NCBI GenBank assembly: GCA_037178855.1
Contig: JASJZC010000007.1
Span: 6,262,001 to 6,326,000 of the forward strand
Length of the DNA stretch: 64,000 nucleotides
DNA from: Oscheius sp. JU75
Lineage: Eukaryota; Nematoda; Chromadorea; Rhabditida; Rhabditidae
Reading direction: 5' to 3'
The stretch's first letter is position 1. Every line of letters starts with the position of its first letter. Under the pieces are notes generated by a model. It was given only the letters and a program-made list of their open reading frames with translations, did not search any database and had not been told where the DNA came from. Shown here piece by piece: positions 1 to 12,500 of this stretch. The translations under genes were made by a program, and so were the position numbers.

Positions 1-506
1 TTTCATGTAAGTGGGATGTAAATGGAATATTAGAAATACGTAGAATAGCAAAAGCTATAAAAAGTTACTCCATATGAACGCAACAGGAAAGAAATGCAAT
101 AACGAGCAGAACATTTGAAAACAAAAGAGGGTAATAAAGAACAAATGTGAACGAATATGTGCCGTATGAATTGAAATGCATCTTGGTCAAGCTGAAAAAG
201 TGTCGCCAGAACGTGTTGATCACAGTGTGGGCAGAACGCGCTGGCTCTGGAGCGAGAAGGGAAAAGGGGCCAGCTGTCTGTGAGCTCCGCATCGCGTAGC
301 ATCTTTCCGGAGCTGGGGCCAGTTGCCCTCCGGTTAACCACAAGTCTTTCGCGACTATTGTAATGTGAGATGTGTCTCTGCACTCCTCTGGGCAACAGCA
401 GGGTTTAGACGCTGTAAAGCAAAGCTGGCGTAGAGATGAGAATGGTGTCGCCCTAAGAAAGTGAACACAATGTGTGTTAGAGGAAATAGAGCAGTTAACA
501 GATTTA
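1..506. other. Non-coding flank, left edge
   Basis: The minus-strand frame that runs through this stretch is only read-through beyond the C6-like gene's stop. No independent coding exon, RNA gene or repeat is recognised. Confidence 0.5.
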
Positions 507-508
507 TT
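503..508 (-). terminator. Polyadenylation signal of C6-like gene A
   Basis: AATAAA on the minus strand, overlapping the stop codon of the C6-like gene. The 3' UTR would be very short. Confidence 0.4.
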
Positions 509-1050
509 AATAACTGGGCTGCTGGTACTGTCCTTGGACCTGGTCGTCAACGCAGTAGACAGTGGAAAAGTGAGCGTAATCTCCCTGGAAATCGTCGGCC
601 TTCCATCTGAATATGTTGGGTTTGAATGCGGATTTGTTACATACTTGTTATTCTTGCAGGTGACCGATTTTTCAGATCCCTCGCCAGTGAAAAGAGTATC
701 CCCACGCGAAGTTTTAAGCGTCTGAGTCTTTGAGTAGTTCTTACAACGGATCACGGCCGTTTGACATCCACGTTTGTCGTTGAAATATTCGACTTTTGGG
801 TGGTAGCAGTTCTGATTTCCCTCGTAGTTGCGGCAGCTTCTTCTGATTTCCTCGCATTTGCCGCATTGTTTCTCTTGAGAGCCATGTCTATCCGAGCGAT
901 TGTGGCTATCGCTCTTGGAATGCTTCCTCTCGTCGGTCTCACTGTTTCTGTGGGTCTGAGTACCTTTTTTATTAGAAGGTCTTTAACGCTTACCGAGACG
1001 GCCATAATGCACAAAGCTCCCAAAATGATGAATGATTTGAATGAAAACAT
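507..1050 (-). CDS. Small secreted cysteine-rich protein, C6-domain-like (paralogue A)
   Basis: Three exons on the minus strand, 1050-994, 955-645 and 606-507, joined by two 38-nt introns (993-956 and 644-607), give a 155-residue protein. Residues 1-19 form a typical signal peptide (MFSFKSFIILGALCIMAVS). A polar His/Ser/Arg-rich linker follows, then an eight-cysteine domain with spacing C-x2-C-x6-C-x8-C-x13-C-x6-C-x28-C-x21-C. A Trp lies five residues after the seventh Cys, and the tail is short and Gln/Tyr-rich. This resembles the extracellular C6 domain family of nematodes, whose function is unknown. The gene at 29316-30090 has the same cysteine plan and shares the last intron position (phase 2, inside the Lys codon before the Trp). 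An AATAAA signal overlaps the stop codon (503-508). The reading frame closes only when both introns are removed, which supports the model. The exact fold and role are not known. Confidence 0.72.
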
Positions 1051-4000
1051 GATGTCCTTCTTCTTTGTCGAATTTTTCTTTAATCTTTGTCTGATAGTTT
1101 CTTATATATTCTCCTCTTCTCGCAAAGTCACGACTTCCCAACAACACGAGGAGCTGTAGACAACACAAAAGTGATATTAGTCAGGAAAAAGGGGCGGCAC
1201 TGCGGTGACTGCACTCTCTGCCATATTGGAAAGATGAATAACTCTTCAGTGGTTTGGGTTTAGGGATGCGTTCGTCCCGTGACACTTCGGGGAATAGGCG
1301 ACACTTAGTTGACAATGGACACACGAACCTTCCAGCTGCTAAGATTTCTCTCTCCTACTTCACCTAACTCAATTGTGCACCCTACATCGTTTTTTAGAAG
1401 GCGTGCCACGCTTCTGTTGTTTTTACCATCGTTAACTTCTATCTCATAGAAAACAAGCCTTCGGACCTGTAAATTTTACTGTTTTGACGAACTATGGTAC
1501 TATTTGTAGATCCCCAAGGATTAGATATGCGTAACATGGGTGCAGCCGAAAGAGCTTTTCCGTCTTGCCATAATTGATAAGCGAGCCGCTTGAAGCGTTC
1601 GAGAAGTACTTTTGGGAATACGGCGGTCTCCTCGCAAAATGTCCGATAAACATTCAAAACACTACTAGCACGTGTGCAAGATGTCTTCTTTTATTATCCA
1701 CGACAGCTCTCAGAGCAATCAGACCAGTTCAGCCCATCTTCTTCTTGTCCTTTCTTGACTAGTTGTTCACCGACTCAATTTGGGATTATTGCTTTTCTAA
1801 GTTAGATTAAAAATCTTATGGTAATGACTTTGGACTGAATTTATAGATGGCAATTCCTATGACAAAGCACTGCGTATGGATCATGGCCTGCTTCCACTTC
1901 AAGGGCACGCCCTACATACATCTCTAGTTCATGACTCAGTTTCCTTTTTGATTGTAATTTGTCAGCCGCTAAACGCACCTATCTTTCACGGCATGACATC
2001 TGGCCAAAAGCAATTCTACTATGTGCTCGCTCTTGCGGCGTTCCCACCTTCTCCTTGTATTAGCCATCGTAAGAGGCTAGCGATTTTTATCCAGCGTTCG
2101 CTTTTGGCAGAACTTTTGAGTGACTGGAGCAACAAGTTTGGTTAAAGAGCAGCGTTAACCCTTTGCATTGATGACTGCCTAAGGGATGCGTTAGAATAGA
2201 GCGCGCAAGTTGATTACATGGAAAAGACAACAATTTGGGAATCATCAGCGTTGTGTCCTCCATTTCCCAGGACGTCGGCTGACCTTCTCAGTTGATTTTC
2301 TCTGCATCTCCCTATTTCACATGCTGTTTTGACCAGCTCACTGCGTGGTATCCCCGAGTGGATCTCTTATCCGCACACAACCTCAATTAAGAAGACGCGG
2401 TTGTCGTGGTGTGTCGAGAACTGCTTCTTACCCTCTACCACTCAGTTCCCTCTTTACAAGGACTTTTTATTTCGTTTTCTACTGAAGTGTAGCCGCTCAA
2501 TGGTGGAAGCGATTCCCTTGCTGAATGTAACGTTTTAGGAACCAAAATCGGACCATTAAATAGATTACGACAAACTAACATATAAGTTACGGTTGTGAAG
2601 TTTTTGCTGCTGTCTGCGTTGCGCGGTCTTGCCAACGACTGCTCGCTAACGAAGTCAGCTCTTCGGCGCTCTCCTCTCTCCTTCTCTATCGACCACTGCC
2701 GGTTTACGAAATGTGAACAAAAGATTTCAATGTTTCGAACACAGCAAAAATTTTATTTTTATCCAACAGCCCCAGAGCAACTCTTTACAACTTATTAGAA
2801 TGTGCTAATGCGCACTTTGTTCCCACTTACTCCCCTGAGAGCTCCACTTCATCGGTAGTGAGAGCAAAATGGTAATCAGTCATTCTCAATTCTCACAAGA
2901 AGAAAGCAGAACGATTAGTATGTTTTCACCCACTTGCAGCCGGTTACTTCTCCTACCACTTTTCGAAAGTTGCGTCGCTTGAAAGCAAAGTGTTCCTTGT
3001 TACGGAGATGCTCAGTTAACATTCGTATTATTTGAAAGTGTATGTTTATACCTAGTGGAAGAACTCCGCTTCCACGATTAGAAGAAAAAGCAATATTGAG
3101 ATGTGTCGCTAGAAATTTGAGCGTGGCTCGATTTACATCTTCTTAATTGCTCTTCTGAAAATTATCGCCCCCAGTTTGAAAGCCTACATTTAGCAGTTTC
3201 CTTCTTTTCGTCCTTGGGACGACATAGCGTGTCAGATGTTCTTGGCTCAAGTCTCTTAAACTTGGTAATAGCACGACAACCGGAACTTTTAGGATTTACT
3301 CTTTTTCCTTTTCTTGCATAACCTTGCCTTTTTTTTCGTGCACTCTCAATTCAAGATTTGCTGAAAAAGTAAAAGAATAGAGGTAGTCTTCGCCTGGTTG
3401 GCTCTTTTCAAGGAATCTAAGCAGTGCCCAGTCGCATGTTTATTTTTCTTTCCTAGAGCATCTAGATCCAAACTCTTGAACGTCTTAGTTTGCTTTTTCA
3501 TGGCTATTTGAAACAAAATGTCTAAAAATTGATAGTAGTCATTAACTATGTTGATCCAGAGTCAGAAATTGAAATGGCAGTGTGCACATGCTATCTCGCA
3601 ATACTACGACCTTCTTTGTTCTTGCTTCTTAATCGAAGAGAACTTCCTTTCGGCCCAGGCCAAATAGCTCAGAGCAACAATTTCCTCGTGCACCAGAGCT
3701 CTCTTGCTTGCTCCTTTCCAGCAGATGTTAATAAATGAAATATACTAGTAGCCAGTGGTGCTAATGTTTAATTGACGCTTATTATTGTGCTCCGAGAAAT
3801 CGAATCTCACTGCTCTATTCGCGCGCCGAATATCACATTAACTAACTGCGCTCCCCATGTTTCAGTCCGGAACTTTCTAATATCCGCTTATTCTCTTCTT
3901 CTAATCGTCCTGCCAGTTATAACCACATATTGTTGTAAATGAGCCGGCTAGACTACTGTTTTCTATACTTCTCCAATTTCATTCAATGTTTACCCAGTCC

Positions 4001-6512
4001 TGCTTTAATTACGACGATATTTGCATTTTTATGAACACAGTTAATACTTTTAGTTCCAAAGCACCAAAGCATTCCTTGGAACCTCACTTCAGTCTTGTTC
4101 AATAGTGTGCATTAACTGACTTCTCCAGCTGACTCTATTAGTTATTCCAGTATTCTTTCTGACGGTAAAGATCTAACACATAAAATGTCTATTTCAACCT
4201 GCGAGGCTGTTTGACTAAAATGTTTAGAAAACAAAGTACTTCAAACACTGATTGTATTGACGATTTCGGGGGGAAGAAGCATACAAAAACCATTACCGAA
4301 GCCAAGTATTCATCCTGAAAGTGGATTCCCGCTCATATTTACAAAGTGATTAAACTTGTTAGTAAAACTCTGTGATATATCCAAAATCACATGCTCCTCG
4401 TTCAGCTTGGTTCAATATTGTGTAGTTATTACGCATTTCAAAAAATTTAAGATTAGGTCACGTACAACAAAATAAAGTTGTATGTGACCTAATTTTAAAT
4501 TAAATTTTTTTAAGAACTGTTAGTTGCTAAGGAAACCTTGTTTGGCACAAAGGTGTGAACAATAGAGATCAGCCGCACTCAACCGTTTTTTTTCTTTTTG
4601 AATCTTTTGATAGCACAGAACGTCCTTCTAAAGTAAATTCCACATCTGTACAAAAATTTTTTACTATATGCTATATGCCGTTGTGCTAGAAGGAAAAAAT
4701 TACAACCTGGAAATAAACGTGTCCGTGAATTGTCTTCGAATTGACTGAACTGGGTCTGATACTGAAAGTTATTAAAACTCCTTATTATTTATTCTTCCTA
4801 TAATAGTTCTTAGACAAAGAGGGGTATCCTACCAGTTTAAATTAAGGCTTTAAAGCAAGTTTTTTTCTATAGGAACGAACATGATTTGATTTCGATTCCA
4901 TTAGTTGGTCGCTGGCTAGATCCTGTTCAATATACTGGCAACCCATTGCCCAAATGAAGTCACAGACGTAATAAAATTACAAACCGAGGATGTTTTCGCA
5001 GCAGCACATTTGTGCTGCTTCTTGGTACCACATTTTCTGCTTCGATAAATTTTTCGTCTTCTCGTGATAACATTTCATCACACCTGGCTGATTTGCATAC
5101 ATCAATGCTGGTCCTAAGCAGTCTGTTAAGCCTCGCATTTCAGTCTTCCTTTTTTATTTCCTGGAAGGTCATCCAATGACTTTACGTATCTTTTCCTTAA
5201 CAATAGGTCCACAAAATCTTTTGATAACCCAGCTTCATAAAGCTTAAAATAGTACAAAAGGCAACTGTTTTTCAGCAGATTCAACATGGACTCTTGCCAG
5301 ACCACAGTCCGTAACATCTGTAAATCTTAACCATTGTTTTAAAAAAAACCCAAAAATCGAATAGAAGATCTTTCTGTACTATTGTTTCGTTGGAATCATA
5401 AACTTTTAGTTATTCATGTGATGCAAGTTTGAAAAAAGACGCATATAGTTAGACCTTTGCAAGTTTGCAAATTTATAATATTTCGTTTGCAAGGTATCAA
5501 TAAGACGATACCCAATAAAGTACAGACTCTAAAGTGTGCAATGGGCACGCCAGAAAACAAGTCAAACATAGGAAGAGATAATTAGTGGACTGAGCACAGC
5601 TTTGAGGACCCTTCCTTCGTTGGCCCGCAGACCTTTATTTGGATATTTTAATTTTGCGCCCGATCGATGTGTGTGTCCCCCGCTCTAAGCGCCCCGCCCC
5701 ACGCATTCATTGTTGTTCTCCGGCAAAGAAGCACTCTACGTGTGTGGAGACGACACCAGCGCGCCGTGACCTACCCGCCCTCCTGTGCCATCACGGTTAC
5801 TGTATATTCATGAAACGTTGATTCTCGTCTCTATTCAAATGCACTATGCACGTGCGCTACTTGCAGCACCAGCACCAGGGCACTGTCCAGCTGCTCCTCA
5901 TGCCGCTCAGCACGGCTGCCTCCTCGCTCAAAAGCTCCAAATGGTAAGTCAAAGTAAAAATTCGGTCTCGACCTTGTTAAAAAAGCTTCTCCTACACATC
6001 CTTTACCAATTCTGCGCTTCAAGAACTTACGCCAAAACTCGTTCCTCGAAGCTACGCAAATATTCTGAGCAAAGGACGTCTGCTCGCCCGGTGCTCTATG
6101 TAATTGCCCAAATTAACCAAAGCGAGAAAGACGTCCTTCCCCTAATTCCGACATGTAGGGAAAAGTAAGAGCTATCCCTTTCACATTATTTTGTCGAAAA
6201 GTGCATGAGTACATGGATAAAATAGTGACAGGGACAAAGTAGTCCCTAGAGGCATATGTAGGCTTCTTTTGCGGAGAGCCCGGTTTTCGCTCGATTTACA
6301 CGTTCTTCCCTACGGCAACAGAAAGTGTAAATCCGAGTTTTGGCAGCTCCTCGGTTAGGATTTATAATTGGCCTCGGATTGCCAAGAGAGTGAAAGCGGA
6401 TGCTAAAAAAGCGACCAAGTCAATTGGACTAACACTGGGCCAAGGAAGATCGTTGAATTTTCTTCCAAGAGACAAAGATCCTAGAAAAGTAGTGCAAATG
6501 CATAAATTGCAG
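1051..6512. other. Gene-poor 5.5-kb stretch upstream of unc-80
   Basis: Open frames here are short and lack signal peptides, domains or consistent splice sites. The stretch probably holds the regulatory region and 5' untranslated or initiating exon(s) of unc-80, because the first recognised unc-80 exon begins just to the right and lacks an in-frame ATG. One candidate leader exon ends at an ATG followed by a GTAAGT donor (5941-5949), but its phase does not fit simply. The only strong structure seen is a hairpin at 4440-4510. Confidence 0.45.
4440..4510. repeat. Long near-perfect inverted repeat (hairpin)
   Basis: The arms at 4440-4468 and 4477-4510 are complementary over about 28 bp. There is an 8-nt AT loop, one G/A difference in the central 17 bp, and a few unpaired bases near the base. 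The inner stem is mixed sequence and the outer part is A/T-rich. It could be a microRNA-type precursor or a short palindromic element. No flanking target-site duplication was clear. Confidence 0.6.
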
Positions 6513-9500
6513 GGTGGAGGAGGACGAGGAGGCCGACTGCGATGCTGTTCCTCTGCCCATACAAACATTTCTCTGGAGACAGACAAAGTAGGGATCGTGC
6601 TTTTCGTTCCCATCGAAAAAAAATTTCAGTCCATTTCTTGGAGCCAAGATTGGAAAACTCCATGAGGCTTCCTGTGTGGTGAGTGTGTTTACCGCTTCAC
6701 CGGCGGGTCTCTGTTTTCCCTCATAAACAGGACAAGCAGTTTTCTATCTAGAAGCGATTAGGAGTGCCAAAACCTGAGCGTGCGATCAAAACCAAGCGTC
6801 CTCTTGTCGACGACGGCGGAAATCCGGCGTTATGCAGAGAAATGACATGCACGTCAAGTAATGTGGTTCCCAGTGGCCCTTCACAAGATGTCCCTTCACG
6901 AACAATATTCAGGATTACGCAGTAGAGAGCGACTCTCTTCACGGGCCTCCTGGGAGCCAAAACAGCTAAGAGAGCTGACAGCATCAGTCAAAAATAAATG
7001 GTGCTTCAGTCATAAGAATTTCTTGGGTGTCGAAATAATGAAGAAAGCGATCTTTAGTCAAAAATGTTAGTTATGTGCTCCCATTTGGATCCGGCTTGGA
7101 AACTCGGTTATGGGCTCTTATACGTTCGTCACCTTAAAAGGGCTTCTCGGGTCCAGGACGCAACATTTTGAGTAGTAATGACGTGACTTCCAGATAGGTT
7201 CGTCAAATGGAGTAATTTCCGTTGTCTCTATCACGTGAGAAGAAGAGCAAGCTCTTACTTAGGACAGCTTTACCCAATAAATTATTCTTATAGCCGTCCG
7301 ATGTGTCGTTTAATGAGGCACGGAAATACACACATCACTTGCACACTTGTCACAGGCTCGTGATTGTCTGCCGGCTCAGACTCAGGCTAAAAGCTAGCCC
7401 CGAATAAATACGGAACAAATAGGGGGTGGTCTTTAGGGACGTTCAATACGCCTTTGTAGGGCTCATCTGGAATGCTTATTATATTCCCAGAAGCATTGTT
7501 ATGGTGGTGGATGAGGGTCTTAAAAAACTTCAGGGCAAAATGTGCTGTTATCCGCCATTTCCGCTAGACACACACCATACACGCAATAATGTTGGGGCCA
7601 AGTGTTCTGAAAATTGAGACGGAACAATCGAGCTTTAATTAAAGTACGGAATTTCAGACTTTCGAACGGGTGGTCGTGCAAAATATTCTCCACGGGCTTT
7701 CACCTTCTCTTTCGGACGCTTTAAACAGTATAAGCAGATGGAAACTGATCAGGGCTGCTCTACCTCATGTCGTACAGGTAAAAAATAATCGTTACAATAT
7801 TTAAAAGACTCTTCAGTGTTGTGGTTCTTTGTTGGAATCCTCAGATCAAAAGGGTCTTTCACCGTCTCTTCAAAAAGTTTTGTATATTCTTCATTGGATG
7901 TTATTCGACGCGGCTGCCGAATGCGCAGAGAACACGACAACTCGGGTAAATAGTGTTAATGAAAGCCAATCGAGGACCCTCTTTAGGAAGAGCCTTCTCC
8001 GAACCAACGAAGCCAGGGTCTCTTCTCGCTCGCCTCAATCCAAATTTTTGTCTATTTGATATGTCCTCTGGCTGAGTACATAACAGAAGAAGAGATCACC
8101 TCAAATATCCGACTTGAGAGTGGAGTGAAACTTTGGCAAGCCATCTGGCAGGTGAAAATAATGGGATTACAGGGGATAAGTGAAAATTTCAGTACCGCCA
8201 ACCAGATGTCTACTGCTTTTCAGCTCCTGTGAAACAGAGAAAGGATGAACTTCCACAAATCACTTTTGTCAAAAAACAGACGGCTACAACAATTCTGCCG
8301 AACCAGGGAATTTACTTAGGAGAGGAGGAAAAGCCGAGAAGACCGTCAATTGTGCCGCCACCTAAGCCACCGAGGTCTGACAAGAGGGTTCTCAGTGAGA
8401 AGAGGAGGCGACAAGAGAAGGAAGTTGCTGAAGCAGCGGCTCGAGCAACAACCGAAGCTGCCCCACGTACGTAACTAGAATTCAGTATAAATGTTAATTA
8501 AGAAATATCAATACCACAAAAACCAACCGGTCTTTTGATCGATGTTGGAACACCTCTTCCTGTCACATCAATCGTTCGAAGTGTGAGCGAATACAAGGCC
8601 GGCGGTGTCTCTATGGAAATCTGGGCAAAGATGGCCAAGAGCAGTTCCCAGAACGCCTTTGATGTCTCCCCAAGTAGGCCACCCAGAGCCATCACGCATT
8701 CGGGTAATTGTTTTCAGCCTCCGAGTCATCGTTGCGACTACTAGAGGAAGTGGATTCGGGAATGCGCTTTGTGGAAGGCAATTCGATGTCCGGAATCTTT
8801 ATGACTGACGATGCGCCACTCGTTCAGTTAAACGATATCTGCAGTGGGATTTCAATTGAACCTAGTGAGACTGGGGACTCCAGCTGCGAGGTTTTAAATG
8901 CTCCGCCCGTACTATCAAGTTAGCGTTTCAGGCTACTTGTGATACTTGTGGGAAAGTTATCAAAGCATGTCAATCAGGATGTCTTTGTCAAGGGACCAGT
9001 ACCTCAATCAAACCTAGAGATGCACCTCCACTTATTCTTACAAGAGCTTCGACAAACGAGGAGACACTATCAAGTTGTAGTCAGTTGACAGTCATCCCTG
9101 CATTTCTGCCAGCTCCAAAACCGCCACCGAAACCATCTTCAATTCCGGTCCTACACAAAGTTGAAAAGACTGACGGCTGTGGGTAAAGTGGTATTGGCGT
9201 ACATAGAAAACTTTCAGCACAACGAAGTTGTGATGGGTTGAGCACTGACAACGAACTCGAAGAAATGGGAGCTACCAATCCAACAATAGCCTCTTTTCTG
9301 GATGTTGCCGTAATAAGAGCACTGCTTATTATTCACTGGCAAGAGCAAGGAGTCTTCTGGGCAATGAAATACCTTTTGAATCGACTTGAGGACATTCAGG
9401 TAATCCTAAAACAGATTTGCAGTTAAAATCAATTAGGCTTACGCTAGTAGTCATCAAGGGAAAAGACAAAGAAGCAACTCGTTGCCAATGGGTGAGAAGA

Positions 9501-12500
9501 AGCCGGAAATATCGGTAAGTTTATAAGTTAACAATTAAAGCTATTGTTCTAGATTAACATGGAGTACCAAAATGCCACCTGGGATGACTTGCAATTGAAA
9601 AAGGATAAGGAAGTGTGTGAAGATCGATCACGTCTCCATGTGGCATTCAATGATACAAGAAGAAAATCAACGGATAACGCTTTGGCTCCCAGGCCATCAC
9701 GAGAAATCAGGCGAGCAAGCTTGAACATGGCGATGAAGAAAGAGAGAAACAGGTATTATCGTAACTTTCGTCATTTAGTCATCTGTTCTTTCAGAAGTGA
9801 TCCTTCCTTGAATAACTCCATGGAAGTATTGTCAATACGAGAAGATAGCGGATCAATTGGCAATCTGAGTTCCAAGTCGATAGAAAAGGAGAAGCCAAAA
9901 AAAAGAGCAGCCCAATACTTTCCAGAGGCACTTGGTAGCTCCAACTTCATAGAGAAAAACGGGACAATCAGCTTGACAGTCATTGTTCAGACTATCAATC
10001 AGGTATGTTCAGCCTTTTTCAACAGTAACTGATTCAGGTCATGGAAAGATGCTCAGCTGTTAGACTGTGTGAGCTTGCATTGAACATCGCCGATACCTTG
10101 TTGAGGACCCCAGGAGATCAGCCCGAGCTCTTCTTCACTCAACTGACTGTGATGGTTTTTCGGTGAGCAGTTATTTTCATTTTCCGAATTTACCTCTGAT
10201 TCAGGATATACTTGTCCTTGGGTTGCCCTCATGGCTGTAACGAAGGTGTAAAGAGCCAACAAGCAGACTTTCTGAGAGTCAAAGCTAAAGCTGTGCTTGC
10301 TAACCTGGAAAGGATACAAGAAGATAAATTCCGGAAGATTCTTGAAGAATACGTCGAAGAAAACACATGCCAACAAGTTTTGGATCTTCTTCATTCAATC
10401 ACAGCCTTTTGCCGCTCCGAATTCACACGTAATAGTCTACAGATCAGTTTTCAATGTTTACTTTAGTTGACGGTCGCCGAGTTTCTGATGTGCCATCATA
10501 CAGAAATCGGTTCAATGAGAAGGAGAAGGGAATCGAGGGAAGAATACTAGCAGCCACCTTCAAATGCTTCTCATCAAAACTGTCTGCCATATCTGAGCAA
10601 TTAGAACAACCAGAAAACATGGTAGTTCAGTTTTTAATATCAGAAACAAAGTATGTTTCCAGAGCTTGCTACAAGATGTCCGAATGCTTGTGAATTTCGT
10701 GCAGGAACACCACGGAAATCCATTCCGCCGAATAGGATTGAGTGCTTTGATCGATGCGATAGATAAAACACCAAAAGTTGAGAGGTAAGTCAGCAGACAA
10801 TTGGTATTGGAGTGGCTTTAAAAGATTTTAGCACTGATTGTTGTGCATGTTATTTTAGCATTTCAATCGTCATTCACCGACCGATACGACACCCGCCGCA
10901 CATTTCACTCTCACTAGAGTAGGCACCACAAAATACACATTTACCTGTCCTGAGTTGCATGCTAATATCGTTTCCACACCAACCGACTAATACTTTTCCT
11001 ACAGCTATCTAGGATATTCATCTTGTTTCAGCGGCGAAATGAGCAGGAAAGAAGGAGGTAGTGGGAAGAACAGCCCAAGTAGTCTCGGTCCACCAAGTTT
11101 GCGAGGAGAAGCGTCGTTAAGAAGGGGGATTTTCAAGAAAAGAGACAAGGTTGGCTTATTTCGGATTCAAAAGTAGTCGAGTTAAAGAGCGGTCCACAGG
11201 GTGATGACTCTGATGCTGATTCTTCACCTTCTACGCCAAGAACTGTTTCGTCAATGGACGACGGCATTTCGCCTCTGGCAGCTCCTCAGATTCTTAAGAA
11301 AAAAAGTGCACCCAAACTTCATTTTGGTTAGTCTTTAACTTTACCAATGGCTAGGCACAGTAGCTTGCGAGCTTCACATTTTTCTCACACGTACGCTTAT
11401 GTTGTGGTCATTTTTCAGCTTTCAATCTTTTGAAAAATGTGCGTGCCGACAACATCGATGACGACTACTCCGACTCCGAAGCCACAGACGACCTTAGTGT
11501 TTGTTGTGTGACGTTGATATAGTTTATTTGTTTCTTAGGAAACCGAAGTCTTCACTGTCAAGCGTGTTTCACGTGATTCGTTGGCCAGAAAAGCTGAACG
11601 TTCTTCAATTGATGGTCGTGCCTTTCATATTTTACAATGTTGACTGCCACTTTTTTTAGCTAGAGGAAATCTTCGATTGTGGAACCAGGTTGTGCCACAT
11701 CCTCAGCCCATGAGTGTCAAAGGTATCTATGACGGCACAAAAAGATTCGGCTTTCTTCTGGAGACAGCTAGACCTGGTACTTTTCCTGATCCTCCTTTGA
11801 TAGCAGCCCTTCTTCATCTGGTAACAATTTTAGATACATGTTCCAATCTTGTTTAGAAAGCCCCAATCGTTGCACGAGCAGCACTTCTTCTCGAATGTTG
11901 CCATTTTGTCAGCCGATGTAACCGAGGTCAATGGCCAGAATGGATCAGAAACAGTCACCATCGAACTCTTTCAACCCTTGGAGGTCCTCTCGCGAATAGG
12001 GGAACTCCATCTGGCACAAGACGGATGCATTCTCTGCAAAGATCTGCCGGACGTCTTTTTTACCAATGGGCACTTTATGTTATTTTTCCTGAAATTCTTT
12101 TGAACAACAGTATTTAGATCGGCGACCAGCTTGCTCAACAGCTCGATTACCAGGATATAAGAGAGAAGAAGGAGTTGAAAATGCTTGATACCATGGAGGA
12201 TTATCTGGATGATTGTAAAATTCATAATGACAGAAGAACCAAACTTTTAGCTATGGTCAACACTGGCAACGGTACATACTGTCCACCTGCTCTTCAGATG
12301 ATTGCAATGCTGCTGCTTCAAGAAATTACATCATTTCTCCGAGAAACTTTTCGTACCATCCCGAGAAACAAACAGCCAGCAAAGGTAGGCAGTCATTCCC
12401 AGGTTCTATTTCACACTCTAGACTACTCAGAGCTCCGGATGGGAAAAGTTGTTGTCACATCGAAGATGGTCCATTCTCTCGAATACCTTCAATGCTCAAG

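Noticed and set aside
65-754. A 229-residue uninterrupted minus-strand open frame
   Set aside because: Its first third is the second exon of the C6-like gene. The remainder is read-through of a 38-nt intron and sequence past the real stop, losing the conserved Trp and last Cys.
5785-6168. 127-residue plus-strand open frame
   Set aside because: No domain, signal or splice support, and mixed composition. It lies upstream of unc-80 in the wrong frame to supply its N-terminus.
6390-6665. 91-residue open frame across the first unc-80 exons
   Set aside because: A different frame from the one encoding PIQTFLWRQT and PFLGAKIGKLHEASC; it is a shadow of those exons and their intron.
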